DNA from: Yponomeuta sedellus | Lineage: Eukaryota; Arthropoda; Insecta; Lepidoptera; Yponomeutidae | Direction of reading: 5' to 3' | Length of the DNA: 64,000 nucleotides | Assembly (NCBI GenBank): GCA_934045075.1 | Contig: OW203741.1 | Coordinates: 590,501 to 654,500 of the forward strand | Part shown: in pieces, positions 12,803-23,100 of the stretch | How positions within the stretch are numbered: the stretch's first letter is position 1 | Layout: each line of letters opens with the position of its first letter | Notes under the pieces: generated by a model | Databases searched by the model: none | What the model saw: the letters and a program-made list of their open reading frames with translations, nothing else | Told to the model about the DNA's origin: nothing | Translations under genes and position numbers: made by a program

Positions 12803-14266
12803 CTAGAGCGCCGCAGACTCTGGCGCCATGAGCGGCGACAGCGGGCCCGCCACTCGCCGCCCGCGCTCCACCTCGAAGTGCAGGTCCGCAGGCGACGCGC
12901 GCCGCAGCGACACGCCGTTCTTGTCCTCGGGCAGGAAGGCGGCCACCAGTAGCGCGCAGATCACCAGCAGCGCGCCCAGCACGAAGGGCGGCCCGGGCAC
13001 CAGCCGCTCGTAGTGCTCGTCCGCCGCGCCCGTGCCCGCGCTCGCACCCGCCCCGGCGTGCTCCTCGTTCAGGTCCACGTGGAACAGGTAGAAGATGACC
13101 CCAAACATGGCGGGGCCCAGACCGTTGCACAGCCCGCGCACGCCCGTCACCATGCCCTGCACCACTCCTTGCCGGTCGGCGCGGCTATTGACGCTCACGT
13201 ACGCGCTGATGGCGGGGTACGTCACCGAGCCCAGCGCCGCCAGCACGCCCGCCGCCCACATCATCCACGTGCGAGAACCGAACCCGTACCACATCAGCTG
13301 CATCATCTCGAACAGCAGGCCCAGCATGATCGTGTGCTTGGCGCCCAGCGACCGCATCAGGAAGCCCAACACCACTTGCACGCCGATGCTCAGCACACCC
13401 ACTATCGCGATAAAGATCGCCACTTGCACCACACCAAAACCCATCACTAGTTTTAAGTACACAAATATGCACGAATACTGGCCGGCCTCCGGCAGGTAGG
13501 AAAGGAAGACGGCGACGCACAGCATGAGCACAGTGCGGTCGGCGCCGACCTTGCGCAGCGCGGCGAAGGGGTCGGCCTGCTCCCAGCTGATGGCGGGGCC
13601 CCAGCCGGCCGGCCGGACCTTCTCCGGCAGACTTTCGGGAACGGCCACCATGATGAAGAACACGTCGAGCACGGCCACGGCCGTGGCCAGCGCCACCACG
13701 AGCGCCTCGCCGTATTGGTCCATGAGGTAGGCGCCCAGGGCTGGCGAGATGACCATGGATGCAGCGAAGGTGGCGGAAACTAGGCCGTACGCGCGTGAAC
13801 GCTCCGCCTCCGTCGTCACGTCAGCCACGTATGCAAACACGATCGAGAAGGTGACGGCGAACACGCCGCTGATGCTGATCATGGCGAAGAACCACCAAGT
13901 GTTGATGGTCATAAGCGGGATGGGCGCGCACGTGAAAAATACCGTCACCAGCAGAAAGAACTTGCGGCCCCACACATCTGATAGCGCGCCGATCAGCGGT
14001 GCAGATAGAAACGAAAGAATGCCCTTGATTCCCATGATCAGGCCATTCATCAGGAACGTGTGATCGGGGAACGTCGCGTTGAGCACGGTGATGATGGGCA
14101 TGGTGAGTAGCCCCCACGCGAAGAACTCCAAAAAGATCACCACCAGAGCGTGGAACACGGAGGGTTCGCCGATGCCAGACATTGTCATTATCCCGTCTTT
14201 CATAACAGTTTTTCTATTTCGTATCACCATTTCTACTTCAGTTTTTGTGGTCTTCGTGGGCGTCAT
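12803..14266 (-). CDS. Mfsd14: MFSD14/HIAT1-type major facilitator transporter
   Basis: A single uninterrupted frame of 487 residues, close to the ~490 residues known for vertebrate MFSD14A/B (hippocampus abundant transcript 1). It is a polytopic membrane protein of the major facilitator superfamily; relatives sit in endomembranes and their substrate is not firmly established. Visible hallmarks are the family signature FFAWGLLTMPI near residue 50, MFS motif A GALSDVWGRK at 93-102, PESLPEKVRP and SWEQADPF in the central loop, SYLPEAGQYS, WYGFGSRTWMMWAAG, and RGLCNGLGPAMFG before the last helices. About 12 hydrophobic segments are present. The ATG at 14266 is the only sensible start. Codon use is very GC-rich compared with flanks. 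The gene is intronless here, which could reflect an ancestral single exon or a retrocopy that replaced the parent; the frame is intact. It is divergent from AP-2 sigma, 937 bp apart. Confidence 0.95.
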   Translation of the reverse strand: MTPTKTTKTEVEMVIRNRKTVMKDGIMTMSGIGEPSVFHALVVIFLEFFAWGLLTMPIITVLNATFPDHTFLMNGLIMGIKGILSFLSAPLIGALSDVWGRKFFLLVTVFFTCAPIPLMTINTWWFFAMISISGVFAVTFSIVFAYVADVTTEAERSRAYGLVSATFAASMVISPALGAYLMDQYGEALVVALATAVAVLDVFFIMVAVPESLPEKVRPAGWGPAISWEQADPFAALRKVGADRTVLMLCVAVFLSYLPEAGQYSCIFVYLKLVMGFGVVQVAIFIAIVGVLSIGVQVVLGFLMRSLGAKHTIMLGLLFEMMQLMWYGFGSRTWMMWAAGVLAALGSVTYPAISAYVSVNSRADRQGVVQGMVTGVRGLCNGLGPAMFGVIFYLFHVDLNEEHAGAGASAGTGAADEHYERLVPGPPFVLGALLVICALLVAAFLPEDKNGVSLRRASPADLHFEVERGRRVAGPLSPLMAPESAAL

Positions 14267-15203
14267 TTAAGATGTAATCCCTTGTTTTGCCTACCGAACT
14301 ACCTATATTAGATACATTTTGAAATCCTAATCACTACATGGAGGAAAAACGTTGAAAACGAGAGAAAAAGATACAACGACCACGAGCGACGTCAAAAAGT
14401 CACTGAAAAAAAAAATTAAGAAAACAACTCGATAATATTGTTTGCCATAAATGAACGTTACTTTTGCCTTCATTAATTTTGTTTATATATTTTATAGGTA
14501 TTTTAGACAAAATTAAACATTAGAATTGAGATTTACACTAAGTAAAATATCTGCGGCCTCCAAATCGCTAATAACTAAAATAATGTGTGGTGGAGACTTT
14601 ACAAGCAAAATACGTAATGCAGATTGGATATAACGCCCTCAGTGTTGTAGTGGAATCGTGTGTTTGTACATAAGGCAGATAGTCTCCGCGATTTGTAAAA
14701 GAACAAGTCAAGTAGCTACCTACTTGACTTGTTCTTTTCAACAATTTATTAAGCAAAATTCTCAGCTCAAAACTGGGGGTGGTCAGAGTATGGTATGGAA
14801 CAGTTATGCAATGGGGGAATGGGAATCTAGAAAGTATAGAACAGTTATGCTATGGGAAGCACTCAGGGTTTGGTGCGTAGATATTTAAAAAAATGCGAGT
14901 TTGATGTATTTGCTTCGGGTAAGAGCACCTGTAGGGTAAGAGAAAATTTGCTCACAATTGTTTTCCTGCAATTCGGTTTTCTTGAAAACTGGTAACACGA
15001 AGAAACAGCCATCGACAATTTTTATTTTTTTATAAACCATAGTCAATACTAAAGTTTCTTTTTGTAAATCGACCACCTAAATGTAGGTAGTCTGTGGGTG
15101 AACATCTGCTATTCTGCTGTCCTGTCAAAGAATAAAATAAAGTAAAGTGGGAGGCGTCGTCGGAGCAATTGATTGGGATTTGTTGCAAAAATATATAATT
15201 GAA
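14267..15203. promoter_or_regulatory. divergent intergenic region with perfect hairpin
   Basis: Shared 5' flank of the minus-strand MFSD14-like gene and the plus-strand AP-2 sigma gene, so it should hold both promoters. A perfect inverted repeat (AAAAGAACAAGTCAAGTAG, 19-bp arms, 4-nt loop) lies at 14697-14738. No TATA box or initiator could be assigned with confidence. Confidence 0.55.
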
Positions 15204-17720
15204 ATGGTAAGCTAACTCAATTTATTTGTCTTTAACATTACAACTCTTACATCGATCACTTCATCAAAACTTTGTTTCTAGATTCGCTTCATATTGATAC
15301 AAAACCGAGCGGGAAAGACGCGACTCGCGAAATGGTACATGAATTTCGATGATGACGAGAAACAGAAACTAATCGAGGAAGTCCATGCCGTTGTCACCGT
15401 CCGAGACGCCAAGCACACCAACTTCGTCGAAGTAAGTCACCGACAAACTCCGCTGTATCGCTTTGAATAGGTGTAGAATAATCCACGTCATTTTTGCACA
15501 GGTTTTGCTGTACTTCGCCTATATTCTTAAAATCAGTTATTGTTTTCAGTTTTTTCAGCATCTGTACCTATTACTATTTTAGTCTGTGTAGAATCAATGC
15601 CATTCCCTTGTTCCAGTTTCGCAATTTCAAGATCGTGTACCGGCGCTACGCCGGGCTGTACTTCTGCATCTGTGTGGATGTAAATGATAACAATCTGTGC
15701 TACCTGGAAGCCATCCACAACTTTGTAGAAGTCCTTAATGAGTACTTCCATAATGTCTGTGAGCTCGACCTGGTCTTCAATTTCTACAAGGTGAATATAC
15801 TTATATTTATTTGGTGCAGTTAGGTTGAATGTTTATGTATATTGGACTATAGTGGACCAGTAACTTTAAAGGACCATTGTCAATAATATGAATCATTTAA
15901 AATTTTTATTTTCTACCTGTATGTCATTATGTTCTGTAATTATTTTTAATTACAGAACATAATGACATACAGGTCATTATGTTCTGTAATTAAAAATAAC
16001 TAATTAACATTAATTAAAGTAAAAAGTGTCCATCAGATTCAACATTCTAAATATATTATATTGGATTGACCAAAGATGCCAAAGGAATATCTTCATCTGA
16101 ATGATGATTCTATTTCCATTGGCTGTGTTGCTGCTGTAGCTGCAGTAGAACTTATTTGTTGACCTAATCCTAATAGCCAACTAAGATCTTGCTGCTTGGT
16201 TTTGTTTGCTTTGCGTAAATGAAATTTTTGTTATTATCAATTGATAATTGAGCTATTTTTATCAAGATAATTATTATGATAATTATCAAGATAATTATCT
16301 TAAAAACCTATTTAGAGGCTAAAAATTCCACCCATGCCGGGATTCGAACCCGCGACCTCTGGCTATCCGTGCCAGTTTTTTTTTTAATTGTCCTTAGCAC
16401 GGGTTTGTGCATTAAAAATAAAAATAGTACAAGATAATTATCACCAGTGGTCGGTGTAGGTATATTGATTTTAGATACTTGCGTCATGATATCATAGCAT
16501 GGACATGCATTTCTTCCGGAATGTACCGGAGTTTCCAAAAATTTGGTAAACCGGACTCTCATGCGCTGTGATGATTGCTATAAAGTGATTTTTTTTAACT
16601 GTTTCCAAGTTCTAAAACCTTCTTAAATAGTGAAAATAATTAAAACTTACCCGTACAAAAACAACTTCAAATGGGCCCAATCCAAGAGTAATAAATCGAT
16701 GTCCGTAGTTATAAGCCAAATTCGTCGTTGTAGGTAGATTTCAGAAGACAGTAAACAAGCCAGGGTCAAGTCAAGATATTCACAACACATAAAATAAGCG
16801 CACTCCACGAACCGAAATAAGTGAGTGAGCCACTTGGTCTGGATGTCAGTGCGAGCGCATTGTTTTCGAACAAACAGTCAATGAGTCATCCTGGATACTT
16901 GATTCTAATTGGTCAGATGCGTTGAGCATAGAGATAAGAGGACGAAAGACCCTGTTTGCCGGATGTCGTGTGTTGAAATGATTATTATTATTATATCATT
17001 TTATACATGCTTAGGCTTTTACTCCAACACTTTTACTACAACAAGGTTTTTACACACCAGTCATTTTTTACTATTAAATTCTGGTCATCTACGCCACTAG
17101 CAGCATAGCGTTGAGAGTATTGATACATTTTTAACTAGTTTCATGTAGTAATAGTTCCGGTATTTTTATCATAATAATCCGGAAACTCGGAGGCGTATCC
17201 ATATTAACATATACGTTTGATGTCAGTGACCTTAATTCAATATACCTACACCGACCACTGATTATCACGTATAATTATCCTTTCGAACCCTGTTGCTCTG
17301 AATCAATAATAAGTACATTATATCTTATTTTTAATTCCCATCTCTTACTTCCATTTTATTTATTGCTTCATTGATTTTTATTGAGTGATTCTTCAGCAGC
17401 AAATTCTTCAGCAACAAACATCAATCATTTCTTCACTGTCAATTTAACTTTAAATAACAAATATTTCAAAATCATCTTGAATTTCTTTATGGTCAATTAT
17501 ACACAAAAAGTGAGAATATTTATTTCTACTTTTGCTTTTTGTTATTGGTTTTTTGTTTGATACTGAACAATTCCTAACATAGAATTACCCACCCTAATGT
17601 TAGTATTTCATTTTCCAGGTGTACACAGTGGTGGACGAGATGTTCCTGGCTGGTGAGATCCGGGAGACATCACAGACCAAAGTGCTAAAGCAACTTCTCA
17701 TGTTGAACTCACTTGAGTAA
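15204..17720 (+). CDS. AP-2sigma: AP-2 complex sigma subunit
   Basis: Four coding exons join in frame: 15204-15206 (ATG only), 15282-15431, 15617-15790 and 17619-17720, giving 142 residues, exactly the family length. The product is the small sigma chain of the AP-2 clathrin adaptor, which stabilises the core and recognises dileucine cargo signals at the plasma membrane. Sequence is almost invariant with animals: it begins [20 protein letters not shown], contains [20 protein letters not shown] and [20 protein letters not shown], and ends LLMLNSLE. Splice sites are GT-AG (donors ATG|GTAAGC, GAA|GTAAGT, AAG|GTGAAT; acceptors TTTCTAG, TTCCAG, TTCCAG). The frames lying across exon 3 that run past its donor are artefacts. 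Intron 3 (1.8 kb) contains a near-perfect palindrome and a 5'-inverted SINE. AP-1 sigma is excluded by the diagnostic C-terminus. Confidence 0.97.
15915..16000. repeat. 28-bp-arm palindrome plus third direct copy
   Basis: Arms 15915-15942 and 15947-15974 are perfect reverse complements (each contains ATGTCATTATGTTCTGTAAT), with a 4-nt loop. A third, direct partial copy follows at about 15974-16000. It sits in AP-2 sigma intron 3. Confidence 0.9.
16300..16429 (+). mobile_element. 5'-inverted tRNA-SINE with 13-bp TSD
   Basis: Bounded by CAAGATAATTATC at 16287-16299 and 16430-16442. The left part is SINE body and tRNA T-arm/anticodon arm in minus orientation; after GCCAG there is a T-run and then the SINE 3' end in plus orientation (CCTTAGCACGGGTTTGTGC then A-rich tail). 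Located in AP-2 sigma intron 3. Confidence 0.8.
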
Positions 17721-18184
17721 GGGATATTTACTGTTATTGAACAAAAAGGGTTATTTTTCATCCCCTATACATTATTCTTAAAGTTTTTTCATCTGACTTA
17801 GGTAATACAAGACATACATAGGATGGTTTTGTCAAAATGAAGCACTAAGTTAGTTGAAAAACTATGTACTGGCTGTACTGTTTAGTAGACCTGCAAAGTT
17901 CTCATTGGGGAATCTGGATATCAGTTCGAAATGGCCAATTTTTTTCATAGAATTTTCCTATGTAAATGCTGGGCTCTGTGTGGACTCTGTGTTTAGTAGT
18001 GAATGATAGAATAGAGTTAAAACGAAGCTGCGCTATTCCCAAAACATGTCAATAAGAGTTTGTTATTACCAAAACTTGTTCTATTATAAAAGAAATTCAA
18101 TTATATTTATTTATAACATGGATTTTCTGTTTTGAAGTTGCATGAATTAAATGCTAAAAGCATAGTGTTAAATAACATAACATT
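17721..18184. other. AP-2 sigma 3' flank
   Basis: Presumed 3' UTR and downstream sequence; no other gene. AATAAA-like motifs occur further on (near 18472) but choice of the real site is not possible from sequence alone. Confidence 0.4.
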
Positions 18185-18392
18185 TTTAACATTTACATAC
18201 AGGCACATACATTGCTTCTAGCCCCACACTAGGATAGCCTTTGTCCTGGGAACCAGAAACAGCTACATCACAAACATGTAAACATCCAAGACCTGGGGTT
18301 TCTTTTTTGTCCCTAGCTGGGGCTCGAACCTGGTACCTCTTGCATGGTAGGCAGATGCACTATCGCTGCGCTACAGAGTCCGTGGAATGGAT
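18185..18392 (-). repeat. tRNA-derived SINE (second family), minus
   Basis: Minus strand reads a tRNA-like head (GTAGCGCAGCGATAGTGC as box A region, GGTTCGAGCCC as box B), then CCCCAGGTCTTGGATG and a tail with ATCCTAGTGTGGGGC. The same order recurs at 34360 in plus orientation, and its 3' part at 55030. Confidence 0.7.
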
Positions 18393-18523
18393 GTTCATTT
18401 ATTGTGGAACAGTGCTTTACTGCTGCAACTTTGCTTAGGCTGCAACATTGTTTAAGTTTGTAGAGGGAATTAAATAAAATTATGTCTTTTTTTTTTAACT
18501 AAAACTTTCGTAAGTACAACACA

Positions 18524-18888
18524 TTGTAGACTTTTAGTCCGGATTTACTTACGAAAGTGCAGCGATAGTAAATATCGAAATCGACACTGCAAGAACGAAG
18601 ATGTCGTGAGCTGCGTCTGTGCTATCATGCCTAGTGGCATTGACGACGGGAAAGCAGTAGGCGCTGCGGCGCAAGCCAGCGGGAATCCCCCGCAGCCAGT
18701 GTCGGCACCCGCCCCACCTATTTCGGCGCGGGCGCGCCGCGCGCTTGCCCGTAGTGTGAGACAAGCAACCGACGACGCGAGCTCAGTCTCTGCTCACCAT
18801 GATTAAGCTCTGCGAATCGGAGCGAAACCTGGTCGGACTTTTCCGATATAACAACACCCGTAAGTAAATCCGGACTAAAAGTCTACAA
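18524..18888. mobile_element. DNA-element relic with perfect 30-bp TIRs and GC-rich core
   Basis: Bases 18524-18553 and 18859-18888 are perfect reverse complements (starting TTGTAGACTTTTAGTCCGG). The left end has an extra nested 12-bp inverted repeat (CTTTCGTAAGTA). The 300-bp interior is much more GC-rich than its surroundings and has a short open frame after ATG near 18627, of no recognised family. No convincing target duplication was found, so superfamily is not assigned. Confidence 0.75.
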
Positions 18889-18889
18889 A

Positions 18890-19694
18890 ATTATGTCAAC
18901 TATAAATCAGAGGAAAAATGCACTGAACATCAGTTGTCGCAAAACACAAACTCTAATTGGGGTGTTTAGGAATTGCGCGTGTTAAGGGTAACACTAAGCA
19001 TAATTAACTTCTTTCGTGGATAGTTAGAAGCAGAAAGAGTAGAACGACGACGCTCGCCATCATTCTAATATCCTCATTTTGTATGTTCTGCTAACACTTC
19101 CGGGGACAGTCACCATCGGTAGACATAATAACAATTAAAAAACCATAGTGCTCACACTATGTTTTTTTAATTCTTAACTTTTAATTCTTAGCTAAAGAAC
19201 TTTGGTGTAATGGGGTTCTAAAACTATGTTTTCCCTAAAAAAGGATTGCAAGCTGTGCGCCTTAGTTCCTTATAATCGACTCTACACTGCTTTGTTGGCA
19301 TAATTAAGTTAATCTTGTAATTAATTATATTTATGTTTATTTCTACTTTAGTATGTGTATAAAATGCAATCTCTAATAGTGATAAATAGTTGGTCGATAG
19401 GTGTTTAGAATCAATACTCATTCCTTGAAATCTATGTAAACCTTATCTTGTATATAAAACAATGTTTGCTTAAAAAAGCAGACTCATGGTGTGCTAGCGT
19501 TAAATTAAACAGAGGATATATTAAAAAGTATATGTATAAAAAATCAAACTTATTGTTTAAAATTATAATTATAAAATCCAAGAAAACCATTTTAACAAAA
19601 TAAATGTTGTTCGTAGTTTCACCAAAATAATTATGATCTGCCTTTTTTTTTAGGGAATATAATATCAGCAAGCTTGTTGGTGGTTCACAAAGTT
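18890..19694. other. intergenic, no gene recognised
   Basis: AT-rich spacer between AP-2 sigma and the 3' end of the phospholipase B-like gene; short low-complexity frames only. Confidence 0.45.
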
Positions 19695-19843
19695 CAAATA
19701 AAGTTCCAGATAAGCTATCCGCAACCAGGGCTGCTGTTCTAAATTTAAATAATTTTTCCTATATTGCGTGTGTTCGTTCATGACTTCAAATTTAGAACAA
19801 ACGGCAGCCCTGGTTGCGGATAGCTTATCCGGAACTTTATTTG
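19695..19843. repeat. fold-back element, ~50-bp arms
   Basis: Left arm from 19695 (CAAATAAAGTTCC) and right arm ending 19843 are reverse complements with few differences, including AGCTATCCGCAACCAGGGC. The spacer is about 45 bp. It looks like a small MITE near the 3' end of the phospholipase B-like gene. Confidence 0.75.
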
Positions 19844-20128
19844 CAGATTGTGAAACAGACCCTAAGACACACAAATCTTTGGACATAATTATGTTATAGC
19901 TACATAAACTACTACCTATTCAGACTTGGCAAAGATGTCCTTAACATAAAACTAGAGCTAAATATCCATCTGCACTAACAGCAGCAGCTTAGCGTAGGAC
20001 GCGCCAGCTCACTGGTCTGAAGCAGATTCCTGGTAGCGGCTGATTAAGGATGGGCAGAAAGAAGTCTGTGGACGTGTACGGGCTGATTGATCTGAAGCGT
20101 CCATCTGGGAGGCACATGACAGGCAGGT

Positions 20129-23100
20129 TTATCCCCACTGCCACCGGTGCAGAAGGGGCTTGAAGACCCACACGTCGGGGTGACCCACATGTGGCACCTT
20201 GCTGCCCAGGTCAAACCTAGACCACCTGTAAAAAATGTAATGTTACATTTTATCTCCCTGTGGACTTATCATCTGTTGACTTAATTTTATTTTATTTAAA
20301 ATGTAACTGTTAGTTTAGTTTCATTGGTTTGGCTATTTCAAATGCTAAGGGATAAGATGTGTAAATGTATCAATTCCACTGTGGTAATTCAGTGTGTGAA
20401 TGAAAAACTGAATGTCAGTAAATTTTATTCGTAGCAAAGCCTCGGACCACATTTATCATAAGTGTTATGAAATATAGACCTCGAAGTTGTTGAACACTAT
20501 TCATACCTGGAACAGGCAGTTCAGTAAGGTAAGTCCAACATCGATCTGATCTGGCGACCACAGACCGGACGACGTAGCGAGGGCAGGCCCTCCACCAGAT
20601 GGTCAGATGGCCTGATTACGGTGGCGGGGAGTCGCTGGATGCAGACCGTGCAAGACCGTGGAAAGCTTCTTGGAAAAACCTTAAGAGAGGCATATGTCTT
20701 GCAGTGCGCGTCAAATGGCTGATGATGGTTAGTAAATATTACATGACTACCAGCTGAACTCCCAAACGTTTTTATGCCATAATTATTAGGCTACGACATG
20801 TTCTCAGACCTACTAAAAAAATCATAAAAACTAGTTCGAAGACAAACATTGACACGAGATTTTTATATATTAGACTAGCTGTCCCGGCGAACTTCGTACC
20901 GCCAAAGTTTTCGTAATATCTCCATATTTTCTCACCATTTAAACGTTATCTGGTGTTCCACAAAAACCAAAAATCAGCCAAATCGGTCCAGCCGTTCTCG
21001 AGTTTTAGTGAGACTAACGAACAGCAATCCGTTTTTATATACATATTTAATAGCAGCCTGACAATAAGTAAGGTGGGAGCACTCACTGGAAGGGCGGGAT
21101 CCCGCGGCTGATGTTGTGTGCTGGCGAGGCGACGGCCACGAACTGGTAGTCGCCGCGGAGGCGCGAGCTGGTCACCTTGGCGTCCGTGCCGCCGTGGCTG
21201 CGGTGGCCCAGCGCGCGGAATGGGTACGAGCCTGCCACACGCGAGAGGGGTGAGATAACATAAGAATATTAGTTATTGTATACGAGAATACATGCCATAA
21301 ATTGTGTTAATGATAAATAATGCCTTCTTCTCCACTAGAGATTCGACCGCAAGCTGGTTACAGGCAGGATCAAGGTCGTTTCTGAGATATTTAGTCCAAC
21401 ATGCTGACTTGATCTCACTCAAGTCCAAAAAAGCTAGTCCCACGACACCGCCACGGCCGCGACACCTAGGCCCACGTACTGTTGGCTAAGTTTCTGGCCG
21501 CAACATTTAGTCCAACCTACCGCTAGCTGAGCTTCTGGCCGCGACACTTATACCAACCTAGCGCTGGCTGAGTTTCTGGCCGCGACACTTAGACCAACCT
21601 ACCGCTGGCTGAGTTTCTGGCCGCGACACTTAGACCAACCTACCGCTGGCTGAGTTTCTGGCCGCGACACTTAGACCAACCTACCGCTGGCTGAGTTTCT
21701 GGCCGCGACACCTCTCACGTACCGTTAGCTGGGTTGAGGTCGTTCCTGGCCGCGACGGCGTTGCAGGCGCTGTAGGGCGGGCGGCAGGCGGCGCAGCGCG
21801 CCAGCGGGTCGTGTCGGTAGTCGTTGTAGCGCATCGTCGAGAACATGTCGCGCAGGTTGCGGATAGACTTCTGCCAGGGGAACGGGTTATATTTAACGGT
21901 GTTCTTTACAAACACGATTCCTCTAAAACACTAACCTTGTCAAGTATGCGTATGTGATAAGCTCCCGTAGACTAAGACATGCCTGTTTTAACTGTATTTG
22001 AGGCTTGTTTTAAGTCTAGAAGAATAGTCACTTATGTAAGTATAATGTGCATATGGGTGTTTTATTTACGTATTCTTTATACCCATAATCAATTACAACC
22101 TTCCGTGCTTCGCAAGGCACGTTAAGCGTTTGTGGCGGTTGTCATAAAATGGGAGTAGTTAAGCTACGTCTTATGAGGCCTTATGGGCGGCTTGATAAGG
22201 CCCGCCACTGTCTTACCACCAATCCGGACTTGGTCCCCGTGGTGGAGTATGGCCTAAAGGCGTATACACGTAGAACGCTGGCTACCAGCGCCGATCTGCC
22301 AGCGCTTATCGGAGCCGGTCGGCTCAGGCAACAGCTACACAAAGAAAGCAGGCAGAAGCCGACTGGCAGTCTTTCTGAGTAGCACGCAAAATGTCGACAT
22401 CGTCTGGCCAAGATTTTTTTCTGTTAGAAAATGTGTTTTGCAAAATTCGAAAACAAAGTATAGGTAGGTACGTCCCATGTATAAAAAAGAAGAATTTTCG
22501 GGGAACATCATCATTTACTTCAAGACTTGAAAGTGGATTTGCTGAACACTAATGAAATCAAACTGTCAAAATCATTTTTATTAACGCTAAATAGTGTCGT
22601 TGACTTGCTAACTGCATGCAATGCAAACTGCAAGCAATTCACAGCAAATTGCGGCTTATCGGAGCAGATCGGAACTTGTCGGCGCAGGTCGGAACTTGTC
22701 GGCGCTGGTTCGGCACAATGTATAGTGACTGCCTGCGCCGACTACACGCGCGGACCTGTTCCGATAAGCGTTGATAGATCAGCGCCGGTTGCCAGCGTTC
22801 TACGTGTATAAGCCTTAACCTTCCTGCGATGCAGGATGGGACCCGTGCCCCAGCAGAGGGGACTTACAAAAAGGGTTACTAGCGAAAGAACGTGCAATCA
22901 ATCGAGAATACGTACATGCTTCTCGCTGAAGATCCGCGCGCGCGGGTTGGTGTGGTAGCCGAACCAGTCGCCGAAGCGGCGCACGCGCTCGGCGCCGCCG
23001 CTCGTGTTGAAGATGCGCGCGAAGTACGGGATGTTGTACGACGGGAAGTACGTCGAGCGCGCCAGCACCTCCGTGCTGCGACCAACCATTAGTAGAGCCT

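Noticed and set aside
12558..14270. Frames on both strands overlapping the transporter
   Set aside because: GC-rich shadow frames of the 487-residue protein.
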